The notes: a model not told the origin generated them from the letters alone. Counted from the stretch's first letter, positions 51,454-61,140 are shown. The stretch is 64,000 nucleotides of DNA from Thermophilibacter mediterraneus (GCF_900119385.1 NZ_FPKO01000009.1:271405-335404), one strand, 5' to 3'. Program-made: numbers and translations.

Positions 51454-52779
51454 CTACTGCGCCACGCTCGTCGCCCACGCGGAGCCCTCGGGCATGTGGG
51501 CGTTGCCCGCGGCGACGTCGGCCGGGATGCGCCCGTCCATTGCCATGAGCTCCGAGAGCGTCACGAACTCGTAGCCCTCGGCGGAGAGCTTGTCCAAGAT
51601 CTTGGGCAGCGCCTCGAGGTCCTGGTCGCGGTTTCCGCCCCCGTCGTGCATGAGGATGATGGCGCCGCTCCACGCCCCCTCGGTGCAGTTGCTCACGATG
51701 GTGTCTACGCCGGGCAGCTTCCAGTCCAGGCTGTCGAGGTTCCAGATGACGGAGGCCGAGAAGCTGCCGCCAGAGTTGACCCAGGCCTGCGCGTCGAGCG
51801 CACCGTACGGGGGACGGATGACGGAGGTGTCTCCCCCGCCGGCGGCAGAGATCGCGGAGAAGGCGTCCGTGACCTCGGACTGCACCGTCGGGGCATCAAC
51901 CGCGGTGAGCTGCTTGTGGTTCTGCGTGTGGGAGGCGACCTGCGACCCCTGGTCCCTGATCGCCCTGACCAGGTCCTCCCGGCCCGCCACCTGCGACCCC
52001 AGGCAGAAGAAGGTCGCACGGGCGCCATGCTCGCTCAGGATGTCGAGGTAGCGCTGCGTATAGTCGCTCGGGCCGTCGTCAAAGGTGAGCGCAATCACCT
52101 TGCGGTCGCCCTCCGGCCGCGGGTTCACGCTCTCGAGCTTGACGTTCTGCCAGGGCTCGGTGACCTCGCCGGGCACGGCCTCGCCCGAGACATCGCCCAC
52201 CGTGAACATCTGCTTGCCCGGCTTGCCGTACTGGGAGACAAACGTCACCGCGCCGACGCTTGCGGCGGGCTCGAGCTGCGGCTGGACCTCGCGCTCCTCC
52301 TCGTGCGACGCCTCGACCACGTCCTCGCCGTCGCCAAAGACGATCTCCTCGTTGCCCTCGGCGCGGAAGTCGCCCGCGCCGCGCTCGTCGAGCTGCGCTC
52401 CGTTGACCGTGACGGAGAAGGGACGGCCACCCCCCTCCTCGAGAACGTTTCCTCCCACGGACACGAGGTTGCCCGGCTTGTAGGAGAGCCCCTCGGCCTC
52501 GATGATGTCAGCCAGGGTCGCGCTGGCACGCACGTCCGTTCCCGTGCCGTTGACGCTCACGTGCACGGTGCGATTGAGCCACATCCACGCGCCACCGCCC
52601 ACGATGGCGGCGACCACGAGCAGACCGATGATGGCCGTGAGTCGACCCTCGCGCGTGGGTCGCCTGCGCCGCGGCCTCCCTCGCCGGGTGGGCCGCTGCG
52701 CAGCGGGGACGTGCTGGTGCGGGCGCACCTCGCGGGAGTGGGGCTTCAGGTCTCTACGAGAGGTGTTCTTCTCGCTCAT
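51454..52779 (-). CDS. Membrane-anchored polysaccharide deacetylase (CE4/NodB)
   Basis: A 441-residue protein: a basic cytoplasmic tail rich in arginine (residues 1-46), a membrane helix (48-68), an extracellular domain of about 150 residues with a DUF348/G5-like flavour, then a NodB domain with TFDDGP (Asp234, Asp235), SHTQNH, RPPYGALD and ILMHDGG. It probably deacetylates peptidoglycan GlcNAc or another surface glycan. The arginine-rich tail may interact with acidic lipids or partners. Confidence 0.88.
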   Translation of the reverse strand: MSEKNTSRRDLKPHSREVRPHQHVPAAQRPTRRGRPRRRRPTREGRLTAIIGLLVVAAIVGGGAWMWLNRTVHVSVNGTGTDVRASATLADIIEAEGLSYKPGNLVSVGGNVLEEGGGRPFSVTVNGAQLDERGAGDFRAEGNEEIVFGDGEDVVEASHEEEREVQPQLEPAASVGAVTFVSQYGKPGKQMFTVGDVSGEAVPGEVTEPWQNVKLESVNPRPEGDRKVIALTFDDGPSDYTQRYLDILSEHGARATFFCLGSQVAGREDLVRAIRDQGSQVASHTQNHKQLTAVDAPTVQSEVTDAFSAISAAGGGDTSVIRPPYGALDAQAWVNSGGSFSASVIWNLDSLDWKLPGVDTIVSNCTEGAWSGAIILMHDGGGNRDQDLEALPKILDKLSAEGYEFVTLSELMAMDGRIPADVAAGNAHMPEGSAWATSVAQ

Positions 52780-52952
52780 TGTGCCGTCCGTTCGCGCGGG
52801 GACGGGGGTGTGTATGGGATGCGTTTGCCCCTCCGAGGGAGGGCGTGCCCGCGCACCTCACAGCCTAGCAGTTTGCCGGTCACGCGATGGTGACGTTTGC
52901 GTCATGAACCGTACGTGGAGACGCTGCCCGCGGACGCGGGCGGCCCGGCCCC

Positions 52953-53468
52953 TCAGAGGCGCGTCACGAGCTCGTCGACGGACTTGCGCTCGAGGTGCTT
53001 GGGGGCAGGGCCTCCCTCGGGGGCGGGATAGCCCAGCGGGAAGAGCGCCACGAGGTCGTAGGGCGCCATCTCGGGGAAGGCCTCCTTCACCGCAGGCGCG
53101 TCGAAGTGCCCCACCCAGGTCGTCCCCAGGCCGAGGTCGTGCGCCGCGAGCATGATGTGCGTCCCCACGATGGAGGCGTCAACGTCGGCGAAGTTGCGTC
53201 CGTCGTACTTGCGCACCCACGCCTCGTCAGCGGCCGCTCCCACGACGAGGATCACGCCCGCGCCAAACCCGAAGCGCGTGCAGGCCGAGAGGCGCTCGAC
53301 CGCCTCGGGGGTCTCCACCACCCAGACGTGCCAGGGCTGCCTGTCGACCGCCGTGGGCGCGGCGACGGCGGCGTCGAGCAGGGCGTCGACCTTCTCTGCC
53401 TCGACCGGTCGGTCGGTGAAGGCGCGGCAGGAGTAGCGATCGTGTGCGAGCTGCAGGAAGTCGGTCAT
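52953..53468 (-). CDS. Nitroreductase-family FMN oxidoreductase
   Basis: A 171-residue small nitroreductase. The FMN-binding start RYSCRAFTDRPV, APTAVDRQPWHVWVV and GLGTTWVGHFDAPAV are family motifs. Physiological substrate unknown. ATG 53468 has GAGGAGG upstream; the longer frame is not supported. It is divergent from the helicase gene. Confidence 0.9.
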   Translation of the reverse strand: MTDFLQLAHDRYSCRAFTDRPVEAEKVDALLDAAVAAPTAVDRQPWHVWVVETPEAVERLSACTRFGFGAGVILVVGAAADEAWVRKYDGRNFADVDASIVGTHIMLAAHDLGLGTTWVGHFDAPAVKEAFPEMAPYDLVALFPLGYPAPEGGPAPKHLERKSVDELVTRL

Positions 53469-53553
53469 GGAAGCCTCCTCGGTCGGGTGGTCACGCCCAG
53501 TATACGACGGCACGCGCGCTAGAATTGAGTGCCCACCACCTAAGGAGAGACAC

Positions 53554-56148
53554 ATGCCGGACGTGTCAGACGCACCATCCACCCAGACGCTCAGCGAGGG
53601 GCCCAACGGAGCGGGCTCGCTGGGACGCCTCATCCCCTGGCCCGATGACGAGACCTATCCCAACATCGGCGCCGAGGAGGCGCTCGACCTCTTCCTGGGA
53701 TGGGTCGAGTCGCGCGGCATCGAGCTCTGGCCCCATCAGGAGGAGGCCCTGCTCTCGCTGGCGGCAGGCGACCACCTCATCCTGGGGACCCCCACCGGCT
53801 CGGGAAAGTCCATGGTCGCCCTGGGCATGTGCTTCATGAGCGTCTGCACCGACCGCCGCGCCTACTACACCGCCCCCATCAAGGCCCTGGTCAGCGAGAA
53901 GTTCTTCGACCTCGTGGAACTCTTCGGACGCGACAACGTGGGCATGATCACCGGTGACGCCGCCATCAACGCCGACGCCGCCATCATCTGCTGCACCGCG
54001 GAGATCCTGGCGAACCAGGCCCTGCGCGAGGGCGAGGGCTGCGACGTCGGCTGCGTCGCCATGGACGAGTTCCACTTCTACGCCGACCCCGACCGCGGCT
54101 GGGCGTGGCAGGTGCCCCTGCTCACCCTCCCCCACGTGCAGTTCCTGCTCATGAGCGCCACGCTCGGCGACACCTCGCGCATCGCCGAGGCGCTCTCCGA
54201 GCACACCGGGGGACGCACGGTGGACACCATCGCCGACGCCCCGCGCCCCGTCCCGCTCTCCTACGAGTTCGTTGACACCGCGCTCGAGGGCACGGTCGAG
54301 CTGGCCCTGCGCGCCGGGGAGGCACCGCTCTACGTGGTGCACTTCTCGCAGGACGCGGCGCTCACGAGCGCGCAGAGCCTCGCCAGCTACGGAGTCTCCA
54401 CCAAGGAGCAGCGCGAGGCCATCAAGGAGGCCATCAAGGGGACCCGCTTCACCACCACCTTCGGCAAGACGCTCCAGCGCCTGCTGGGCTGCGGCGTGGG
54501 CGTGCACCACGCGGGAATGCTGCCGCGCTACCGCCTCCTGGTGGAGAAGCTCGCCCAGCAGGGGCTGCTGCCGGTGATCTGCGGCACGGACACCCTGGGC
54601 GTGGGCATCAACGTGCCCATCCACACCGTGGTGCTCACCGCGCTCTCCAAGTTCGACGGACGCCGGATGCGCCACCTCAACGCGCGTGAGTTCCACCAGA
54701 TCGTGGGTCGCGCGGGTCGCGCGGGCTTCGACACCGAGGGGCACGTCATCGCCGAGGCGACCGAGTACGACATCGAGAACGCCCGCGCGCTCGCCAAGGC
54801 GGGCGGCGACCCAAAGAAAGCGCGCAAAATCAAGACCAAGAAGCCTCCCGAGGGCTTCGTGGGCTGGAACAAGCAGACCTTCGAGCGCCTGGAGGCCGCC
54901 GTGCCGGAGCCGCTGCGCCCGCGCATGAAGGTCACGCACTCGATGGTGCTCGCCGAGGTCGAGCAGGGCGGCGACGCCTGGGCGCGCGTCCACGCGCTCG
55001 TCGAGGACTCCGCGCAGCCCGTCGAGGAGAAGGCGGCGCTCTCTCAGCGCGCGGACGAGATCTTTGCCACGCTGCTCGACGCGGGCGTGGTCACGCGCAC
55101 GGAGGGACCCGAGGGGGACGAGTGGTCCACCACCGTCGACCTGCCGGACGACTTCGCCCTCGACCAGCCGCTCTCACCGTTTCTGCTGGCGGCGCTCGAG
55201 CTTCTGGACCCGGAGTCCGAGACCTACGCGCTCGACGTCATCTCCATGGCGGAGGCAACGCTCGAGGACCCGTTCCAGATTCTGCGCGCCCAGCAGCGCG
55301 CCGCGCGCGACCGCGCCATGAGCGAGATGAAGGCAGAGGGCATCGAGTACGACGAGCGCATGGAGCGCCTGCAGGAGGTCACGTGGCCCAAGCCGCTCGA
55401 GGAGCTGCTCGACGCCGCCTTTGCCGAGTACTGCGAGAAGGTCCCCTGGGCCCGCGACTTCGCCCTCTCCCCCAAGTCCATCCTGCGCGACATGGTCGAG
55501 ACGGCAAGCGACTTCAAGGAGTACGTGGGGCGCTACGGAATCGCGCGCTCCGAGGGTCTGCTCCTGCGCTACCTCTCGGAGGCCTTCCGCGCGCTCGACC
55601 GCACCGTGCCGCTCGACAAGCGCGACGAGCGCCTGCGTGACATCATCGCCTGGCTGGGGCTGGTGGTGCGCACGGTCGACTCCTCCCTCGTGGACGAGTG
55701 GGCCGCCGCGGGCGAGGGCTCCGCGGAGGGCCTCGACGCCGCGCCGCCCGCACCCGACGAGGTCGTGCGCGACAGGCGCGCCCTCACGCTGCTCGTGCGC
55801 AACGCGCTCTTCGCGCGTGTGCGGCTGGCCGCGTTTGGCAACGTCGACGAGCTGGGCAGGATCGACGCAGAGTGGGGGTGGCGCGCGCCGGTGTGGCAGC
55901 GCGCCCTCGACCGCTTCCACGAGGAGCACGACGAGATCGTGCTGGACGCAGACGCGCGCTCGGCGGCCTACTACACAATCGACGAGTCCGACGAGAAGGG
56001 CGCCCACGTCTGGCACGTGCACCAGGTCTTCCGCGACTCCGACGACGACCGCGACTTCGGCATCTGGGCCGACGTCGACCTCGACGCCACGCAGGACGAG
56101 GGGGCGGTCGTGTTCTCGAGCTATCGCGTGGGGTTCGTGGACGACTGA
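53554..56148 (+). CDS. DEAD/DEAH-box helicase with DUF3516 domain
   Basis: An 864-residue SF2 helicase of the Ski2-like actinobacterial group. Walker A GTPTGSGKS (Lys85), motif II DEFH in AMDEFHFYAD, motif III MSATL, and motif VI HQIVGRAGRAGFD are complete; the C-terminal half from about residue 420 is the DUF3516 region. Relatives are thought to act on RNA or DNA structures but the role is poorly known. AAGGAGA precedes ATG 53554. Confidence 0.92.
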   Translation: MPDVSDAPSTQTLSEGPNGAGSLGRLIPWPDDETYPNIGAEEALDLFLGWVESRGIELWPHQEEALLSLAAGDHLILGTPTGSGKSMVALGMCFMSVCTDRRAYYTAPIKALVSEKFFDLVELFGRDNVGMITGDAAINADAAIICCTAEILANQALREGEGCDVGCVAMDEFHFYADPDRGWAWQVPLLTLPHVQFLLMSATLGDTSRIAEALSEHTGGRTVDTIADAPRPVPLSYEFVDTALEGTVELALRAGEAPLYVVHFSQDAALTSAQSLASYGVSTKEQREAIKEAIKGTRFTTTFGKTLQRLLGCGVGVHHAGMLPRYRLLVEKLAQQGLLPVICGTDTLGVGINVPIHTVVLTALSKFDGRRMRHLNAREFHQIVGRAGRAGFDTEGHVIAEATEYDIENARALAKAGGDPKKARKIKTKKPPEGFVGWNKQTFERLEAAVPEPLRPRMKVTHSMVLAEVEQGGDAWARVHALVEDSAQPVEEKAALSQRADEIFATLLDAGVVTRTEGPEGDEWSTTVDLPDDFALDQPLSPFLLAALELLDPESETYALDVISMAEATLEDPFQILRAQQRAARDRAMSEMKAEGIEYDERMERLQEVTWPKPLEELLDAAFAEYCEKVPWARDFALSPKSILRDMVETASDFKEYVGRYGIARSEGLLLRYLSEAFRALDRTVPLDKRDERLRDIIAWLGLVVRTVDSSLVDEWAAAGEGSAEGLDAAPPAPDEVVRDRRALTLLVRNALFARVRLAAFGNVDELGRIDAEWGWRAPVWQRALDRFHEEHDEIVLDADARSAAYYTIDESDEKGAHVWHVHQVFRDSDDDRDFGIWADVDLDATQDEGAVVFSSYRVGFVDD

Positions 56149-56238
56149 GGTTGTGGGGCGGCGCCGATCACCCGCCCGGGCGGGCGACCGGCGCCGCCCC
56201 GTCGGAAACCACGCCGGCCGGCACGCCGCATTCTGCTG

Positions 56239-56353
56239 TTGTATGCAGTTTTTGAGAGGAGCCGAGGTATCCCGGATCACGCAAGTCGTCTACCTGCCGT
56301 TCTGCGGACATAATCCAGCCGCTGCCAGGCCCTCCTCTGAAAACTGCATACAA
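56239..56353. repeat. 115-bp element with terminal inverted repeats (copy 1)
   Basis: TTGTATGCAGTTTT (56239-56252) is matched exactly in reverse complement at 56340-56353; the match continues through AGAGGAG with one indel, about 22 bp in all. The interior is non-coding. It ends 30 bp past the 3' end of the AbiEi/DUF559-like gene. A second copy lies on the other side of that gene at 57538-57654. MITE-like in form; no target-site duplication is obvious. Confidence 0.75.
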
Positions 56354-56382
56354 TGGCGCATACGCCCCCAAGGGCCCAGCAC

Positions 56383-57348
56383 CTAGAACAGGCGCGAGTT
56401 CCTATCCGTCAGCTGCTCGTAGAGCTTCTCCTGCTCCTTGCGCTCTTCTTTCGTAAAGTTACGACGCTCTATTCCAAATCTTCTCTTTACCATATTCATA
56501 AATGTCATAAATTTTTCAAAAGTATCAAGCTGCCCCCATGTGGCCGAAACCGTCTTGACGTCCATCGCCTCAAGGATGTTGCGCCGCGTCTGGGTGTGAT
56601 CGTAGCGATACTTCCCCGTGTGGAATTCATAGCTGTCGTACTCGACGTTTCCCCGCACCGTCGGAAGATACAGGTCTCCCTCGAAGTAGCGCTCGTTCAC
56701 AAGGGGACGCAGCTCCTCGTCGATGTCGATTCTCTGGTTTGCCACGACCTGAGGCATGTCCCACCCACCGAGGCATGGTGGCAGCACAAACGCCATCACG
56801 AGCAGAACCTCCATGGGAGAAGCTGTGTTTGGGACTATATATCGCAACGCCTCCCGGGCACGCACGAGGCCATGAACCCGAGACAGCTGTCGCAGATATG
56901 CCTCCATCTCCTCGGGAGTGGTCAGGGCCGCACGCTTTCCCGCGTAACCCCTCCCCCTGTCTGAGATGGCAAACTTCCCAGTTAGGTGGCAACCCACCTC
57001 TACGCACTGCACCAAGCTACGACACGACGCCATTTGAACAAAGGCAAGCTCGGGAGAGCACACGAGGTTCATGCCGGACAGCTGATATAGCGAGCCCTTG
57101 GGGAGCTTGGCCCTCCACAGATGGGTCACGACGCTCCGAAGGTTGCGCTGCTCCTCGTGACTTGGCACCAGAACATGAAGGGGGTCGTCTTTGGAGAAGT
57201 CGAGCGGAAGGCCCGCCTCCTTTATCTCCCTCATGCTGGCGGACATCAGAGCTATCGACCTCTTCTCCGAGCAGTCCGGAATGCACTCGTCTTCCGTCTT
57301 GGTCAGCCAGTAGTGCAGCGCAGACTGATGGCTCAGACAAATCGACAT
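56383..57348 (-). CDS. AbiEi/DUF559-like protein, putative PD-(D/E)XK nuclease
   Basis: A 321-residue protein visibly richer in AT than its neighbours. The N-terminal half (SHQSALHYWL; VCSPELAFVQMASCRSL; VEVGCHLTGKF) resembles AbiEi-type antitoxin domains. The C-terminal part has GDLYLP, VEYDS-x2-FH and YDHTQTRRNILEAMDVKTV, reminiscent of DUF559/Vsr-like nuclease cores, with acidic residues in plausible positions. This domain pairing is common in actinobacteria; the assignment here is by eye. ATG 57348 has AAGGGAGGG upstream; a GTG at 57414 lacks one. The flanking repeat elements suggest horizontal arrival. Confidence 0.62.
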   Translation of the reverse strand: MSICLSHQSALHYWLTKTEDECIPDCSEKRSIALMSASMREIKEAGLPLDFSKDDPLHVLVPSHEEQRNLRSVVTHLWRAKLPKGSLYQLSGMNLVCSPELAFVQMASCRSLVQCVEVGCHLTGKFAISDRGRGYAGKRAALTTPEEMEAYLRQLSRVHGLVRAREALRYIVPNTASPMEVLLVMAFVLPPCLGGWDMPQVVANQRIDIDEELRPLVNERYFEGDLYLPTVRGNVEYDSYEFHTGKYRYDHTQTRRNILEAMDVKTVSATWGQLDTFEKFMTFMNMVKRRFGIERRNFTKEERKEQEKLYEQLTDRNSRLF

Positions 57349-57537
57349 GGCAACCCTCCCTTTCCGTATGGTGGGAGCGGAGGATAGCCAAATGGCTCGG
57401 CGCGCGTCTTTCACGTCTATGCACCGTGGCTGCAGGCATTCTATTTGCCCAGCTCAGTGCCTGCGAGCGCCCCGTCGGCTCACCAGGGGGCCGAACGATC
57501 TCTCGACGAGCGGTCCGCATTTCGTGACGAACGGACA

Positions 57538-57654
57538 ATGTATGCAGATTTCGGAAAAGGGGTCGGGTATCAGCGGTTCTGTTTCGAAACAATGCCTGCT
57601 AGACGGATTGCCCTGTTTGGCATAGTCAACTCCCTTTCCCAAAACTGCATACAA
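57538..57654. repeat. 117-bp element with terminal inverted repeats (copy 2)
   Basis: TGTATGCAGATTTCGGAAAAGG at the left end (57539 on) matches the reverse complement of the right end AAAACTGCATACAA (57641-57654) and the CCCTTTCCC before it, about 22 of 25 positions. The outer word TGTATGCAG is shared with copy 1 at 56239-56353, while inner parts differ. The stretch 57349-57537 between it and the AbiEi-like gene holds no gene I can support. Confidence 0.72.
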
Positions 57655-57670
57655 CGTCTCGAAGAGGCGA

Positions 57671-57702
57671 GCGGGCGCCCGATGCCACCATCGAGCGCCC
57701 GC
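57671..57702. terminator. Hairpin downstream of the DUF362 gene
   Basis: GCGGGCGC (57671-57678) with GCGCCCGC (57695-57702), continued by CGATG/CATCG. On the plus strand a run of T occurs 20 bp further; on the minus strand it lies just past the DUF362 stop. Confidence 0.5.
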
Positions 57703-57728
57703 AAGTCGGTAATTGATGCGTTATTTTT

Positions 57729-58730
57729 TTATCCCTCGAACGGTACCACGTGTGCCACCGCCTCGGCGGGCTGGATGCGTGCACCACCGTTGTCGAGGTC
57801 GAGCAGGGCATAGCGCCAGTTGCCCATCCCGAGCTCGTGCATGTAGCTGAGCTGGCGCAGGCCGTGACGGGTCTCCATGCGCTCCACGAGGTCGTGATGG
57901 TCCTGCTCCTTCATTGCGTAGACCAAGTCGACGCACGCCTGGTCAATCGCAAGGATGTCGGTCGAGGCGAGGATGCCCACGTTGGGCGTGACCACCGGCA
58001 TGGCCGCCGTGCCCTCGCAGTCGCACGAGACGGACATGTTGCGCATCACGTTCACAAACGTGATCTTCTTGCCAAAGTGGTCGCAGACCGCCTTGGCGGA
58101 CTCCATCATGCGCTCCATGAACTCCTCGTTCTTGATGTCCCACATGTCGTCGGAGCCGGGAGTGGTGTGAATCTCCTTCTTGCCCACGCGCCCGTCCGCG
58201 CAGCCGATGCCGATGTTCTTGGCAGAGCCGCCAAAGCCTCCCTGCGTGTGCCCCTTGAAGTGCGTGAGCACGACGAGTGAGTCGTAGTCGGCCAGGTGCG
58301 AGCCCATATGGACCTCGTCGAACCACTTTCCGCCCGCCACGGGGAAGGGGGTGACGCCGTCCTCGTCCAGGATGTCGACGGGAGCGAACGTCCACCCGTT
58401 CACCTCGAGCGTACTGCGGTGCTGCTCGGTGGTGTAGCGGTCACCGTCGTAGTACGTGTTGGTCTCCACGATGGAGGCGCCGGGAAGGTCGGATGCCATG
58501 AGGTCGGCGACCCACGGGCGCGGGATGATGTTGGGGCCGTGCTGCTCGCCGGTGTGCAGCTTCACGGCGACCCTGCCGTCGATGTTGCCACTCACCTGCT
58601 CGAAGGCGCGGCGCAGGCCCTCTGCGGAGAGGTCGCGCGTGAAGTAGACGATCGACTCGTTGCCGGCGCGCTCCGCATAGGGCACGTTGCGCTCGCCGCC
58701 GACACCGGGCCGGGGGTTCTTCTCAGCCAT
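57729..58730 (-). CDS. DUF362-family protein
   Basis: A 333-residue DUF362 protein. Features include VAVKLHTGEQHG, VETNTYYDGDRYTT, THFKGHTQGGFGGSAKNIGIGCA and the cysteine pair in SVSCDCEGT. Relatives are often fused to or found with ferredoxin domains, but this one ends without a 4Fe-4S motif. Function unknown. AAGGAGGAGCT precedes ATG 58730. It is divergent from helD. Confidence 0.9.
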   Translation of the reverse strand: MAEKNPRPGVGGERNVPYAERAGNESIVYFTRDLSAEGLRRAFEQVSGNIDGRVAVKLHTGEQHGPNIIPRPWVADLMASDLPGASIVETNTYYDGDRYTTEQHRSTLEVNGWTFAPVDILDEDGVTPFPVAGGKWFDEVHMGSHLADYDSLVVLTHFKGHTQGGFGGSAKNIGIGCADGRVGKKEIHTTPGSDDMWDIKNEEFMERMMESAKAVCDHFGKKITFVNVMRNMSVSCDCEGTAAMPVVTPNVGILASTDILAIDQACVDLVYAMKEQDHHDLVERMETRHGLRQLSYMHELGMGNWRYALLDLDNGGARIQPAEAVAHVVPFEG

Positions 58731-58878
58731 AGCTCCTCCTTCGACATAGCATTCTGTGAGGGTTATTGTACGTCTTAGAGACGCAGCGTCGCTTGTCGTT
58801 TTTTCGAATGAGCGACCAAGACGCCGCAATGGCGTACCATAGATAACTCGATATTCCGCGCGCCGCAGGAGGAGACCC

Positions 58879-61005
58879 ATGGCCGAGACCGTCGAGCACA
58901 CCCACAGCGACGACCCCATCTTCCAGCAGGAGCAGGCGCACCTCACCGAGCTCTACGCCAAGCTGCTCCAGATCAGGGACGACATCACCGCCGAGCTCGG
59001 GTCCAAGGAGGCCGGCGCGCGCCAGGACCTCATCGACATGAGCGAGGAGGTGCGCCTGGACTTCGGCGGCGCAGACGAGACCATCGAGACCCTCGCCGCC
59101 ATCGAGGGCCTCAACGCCGTCATCGACGCCTACAACCAGCACCACGACTTTAACGTGGACAAGCTCCGCCGCGTGATGCTGCTGCTCATGCAGCCCTACT
59201 TCGCCAAGGTCACGCTCGAGATGCGGCCCGGGCGCCCCCCGCGCGACGTCTACATCGGCGCCGCGGGCATGACCGACGAGCGCAGCCGCCCGCTCGTGGT
59301 GGACTGGCGCTCCCCGGTGGCAGAGACCTACTACAACCAGCAGATGGGCCCCACCTCGTACGATGTCGACGGCAAGACCCGCACCGTCAACCTCACCCTG
59401 CGCCGCCAGTTCGACATCGTGCGCGACACGCTCAACATGTACTTCGACACCACGGTGGCCATCCAGGACTCCCTGCTGCTCGGCGCCCTCAAGAAGCACC
59501 ACACCGAGAAGCTGCAGGCCATCACCGCCACCATCCAGCGCGAGCAGAACGAGGTCGTGCGCCACGAGGACGTGCCCGTTCTTCTCGTCAACGGCATCGC
59601 GGGGTCGGGCAAGACGTCTGTGCTGCTCCAGCGCATCGCGTTTCTGCTCTATCGCGAGCGCAAGACGCTCGACCCCAGCCAGGTCTGGCTCTTCACGCCC
59701 AACGCCGTCTTCGAGAGCTACATCGACACCGTGCTCCCCTCCATGGGAGAGTCCAACCCCCAGACCTTCACCTGGCGCGCGTTCGTGGAGGCGCAGGGCG
59801 CCGGCGAGCGCGACCTCGGCGTCGACACCGACCCCGAGCGCCTGCGCCTCATGGAGAAGGCCGCCGACGGGCTCGCGCTCGAGCCGGACGACCTGCGCGA
59901 GATCAGGGTGGGCGGCGAGCCCCTCCTCAAGCTCGGCCAGGTCCAGGGCGCCGTCGAGAAGTTCTCGCAGTTCCCCGTGGGCCCGCGCTTCACCGCGCTC
60001 GTCAAAGACGAGCTCCACGACCGCCTTGAGCGGCGCTTCTCGCAGATGGCAAAGGACGAGGAGCTCCAGGAGGAAATGCTCGAGATGGACGTCGAGCAGC
60101 AGATCGAGGTCTTCGGCGAGACCATCTCCCCCGAGGACGAGGCCGAGACCGCCGAGTACGCGCGCAAGCTCGTGGAGTCGCGCTACGCGGGGGCGCACGA
60201 CATGATCGAGCGCCTCGAGTGGCTGCGCCTCGACCGAATCGGCATGCGTCTCCTCAGGGCGAGCGCCCTCTCCGCCACGGAGTGGCTCTACCTGCGCCTG
60301 CTCTTCACCGGAACGGGCGAGAAGGGCGCACGCTTCGTCATGGTCGACGAGGTGCAGGACTACACCGAGGCGCAGCTGATGGTGCTCGCGCGCCACTTCT
60401 CGCGCGCGCACTTCCTGCTGCTCGGCGACGAGCACCAGGCAATCTTCGAGGGGACGGCGAGCTTCGACCGCATCGCCGAGATCTTCCGCGAGAGCCACGG
60501 CAGCGTGGACGAGTGCCGCCTGCTCACGAGCTACCGCTCCTCCCCCGAGATCACCGCGCTCTTCACGGGACTGCTGGACAAGCGGGAGCAGCTGCGCCTC
60601 ACGTCGGTCCAGCGCGCGGGCGTGGAGCCCACCATCCGCGCGTTTGGCGATAAGGACGCGTACCTCGCGGCGCTGCGCGAGGCCGTGGCCGAGCCCGGCG
60701 AGGGACTCACCGCCGTTGTCGCCGAGAGCGACGCACGCGTGAGCTGGCTCGCCAAGCAGCTCGGCGATGCGGTGACGGTGCTGGGGAGGGGCGTCGCGCT
60801 CCCGGCGACCGGGGTCGTGCTGCTTCCGCTCCGCGTCGCGAAGGGCCTCGAGTTCGACCACGTGATCGTCCCGGACGCGCAGGAGGAGGTCTACCCCGAC
60901 ACGCCGCTCGCGCGCAGGCGCCTCTACACGGCCCTCTCGCGCGCGATGCACCGCGTGACCGTGCTCGCCCAGGGCGAGATGACGCCGCTGCTCGCAGGTC
61001 GGTAG
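58879..61005 (+). CDS. helD: HelD-like UvrD/Rep-family helicase
   Basis: A 708-residue SF1 ATPase of the HelD group, which binds RNA polymerase and releases stalled complexes. The N-terminal 70 residues form a coiled coil (QQEQAHLTELYAKLLQIRDD). Walker A GIAGSGKTS has Lys245; MVDEVQDY is motif II; the C-terminal FDHVIVPDAQEEVYPD and LYTALSRAMHRV are the late motifs. AGGAGGAGA precedes ATG 58879. Confidence 0.9.
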   Translation: MAETVEHTHSDDPIFQQEQAHLTELYAKLLQIRDDITAELGSKEAGARQDLIDMSEEVRLDFGGADETIETLAAIEGLNAVIDAYNQHHDFNVDKLRRVMLLLMQPYFAKVTLEMRPGRPPRDVYIGAAGMTDERSRPLVVDWRSPVAETYYNQQMGPTSYDVDGKTRTVNLTLRRQFDIVRDTLNMYFDTTVAIQDSLLLGALKKHHTEKLQAITATIQREQNEVVRHEDVPVLLVNGIAGSGKTSVLLQRIAFLLYRERKTLDPSQVWLFTPNAVFESYIDTVLPSMGESNPQTFTWRAFVEAQGAGERDLGVDTDPERLRLMEKAADGLALEPDDLREIRVGGEPLLKLGQVQGAVEKFSQFPVGPRFTALVKDELHDRLERRFSQMAKDEELQEEMLEMDVEQQIEVFGETISPEDEAETAEYARKLVESRYAGAHDMIERLEWLRLDRIGMRLLRASALSATEWLYLRLLFTGTGEKGARFVMVDEVQDYTEAQLMVLARHFSRAHFLLLGDEHQAIFEGTASFDRIAEIFRESHGSVDECRLLTSYRSSPEITALFTGLLDKREQLRLTSVQRAGVEPTIRAFGDKDAYLAALREAVAEPGEGLTAVVAESDARVSWLAKQLGDAVTVLGRGVALPATGVVLLPLRVAKGLEFDHVIVPDAQEEVYPDTPLARRRLYTALSRAMHRVTVLAQGEMTPLLAGR

Positions 61006-61037
61006 GCCGACTGATCGCAGGGCGCGCTTCACCCGTA

Positions 61038-61091
61038 AGCCCGAGCCTCGCGCACGGTTCAAGGCCAAATACCGTGCGCGAGGCTCGGGCT
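61038..61091 (+). terminator. Strong hairpin downstream of helD
   Basis: AGCCCGAGCCTCGCGCACGG (61038-61057) pairs perfectly over 20 bp with 61072-61091 around a 14-nt loop. No U-run. It lies 32 bp past the helD stop and 50 bp before the next gene. Confidence 0.65.
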
Positions 61092-61140
61092 AGTTCGAAG
61101 CTGCCGTGGGTATACTGCGGGAGAAGAGCGAGGAGGCCCC

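Noticed and set aside
52780-52952. Possible small gene or RNA between deacetylase and nitroreductase
   Set aside because: Only a short GCCCGC hairpin and promoter-like sequence are visible; no supported frame.
58723-61068. 781-codon minus-strand open frame opposite helD
   Set aside because: Antisense to HelD with intact helicase motifs; no recognisable domain of its own.
61021-61100. Possible tRNA suggested by GGTTCAA within a folded region
   Set aside because: The fold is a simple 20-bp hairpin; there is no cloverleaf, anticodon arm or acceptor pairing.
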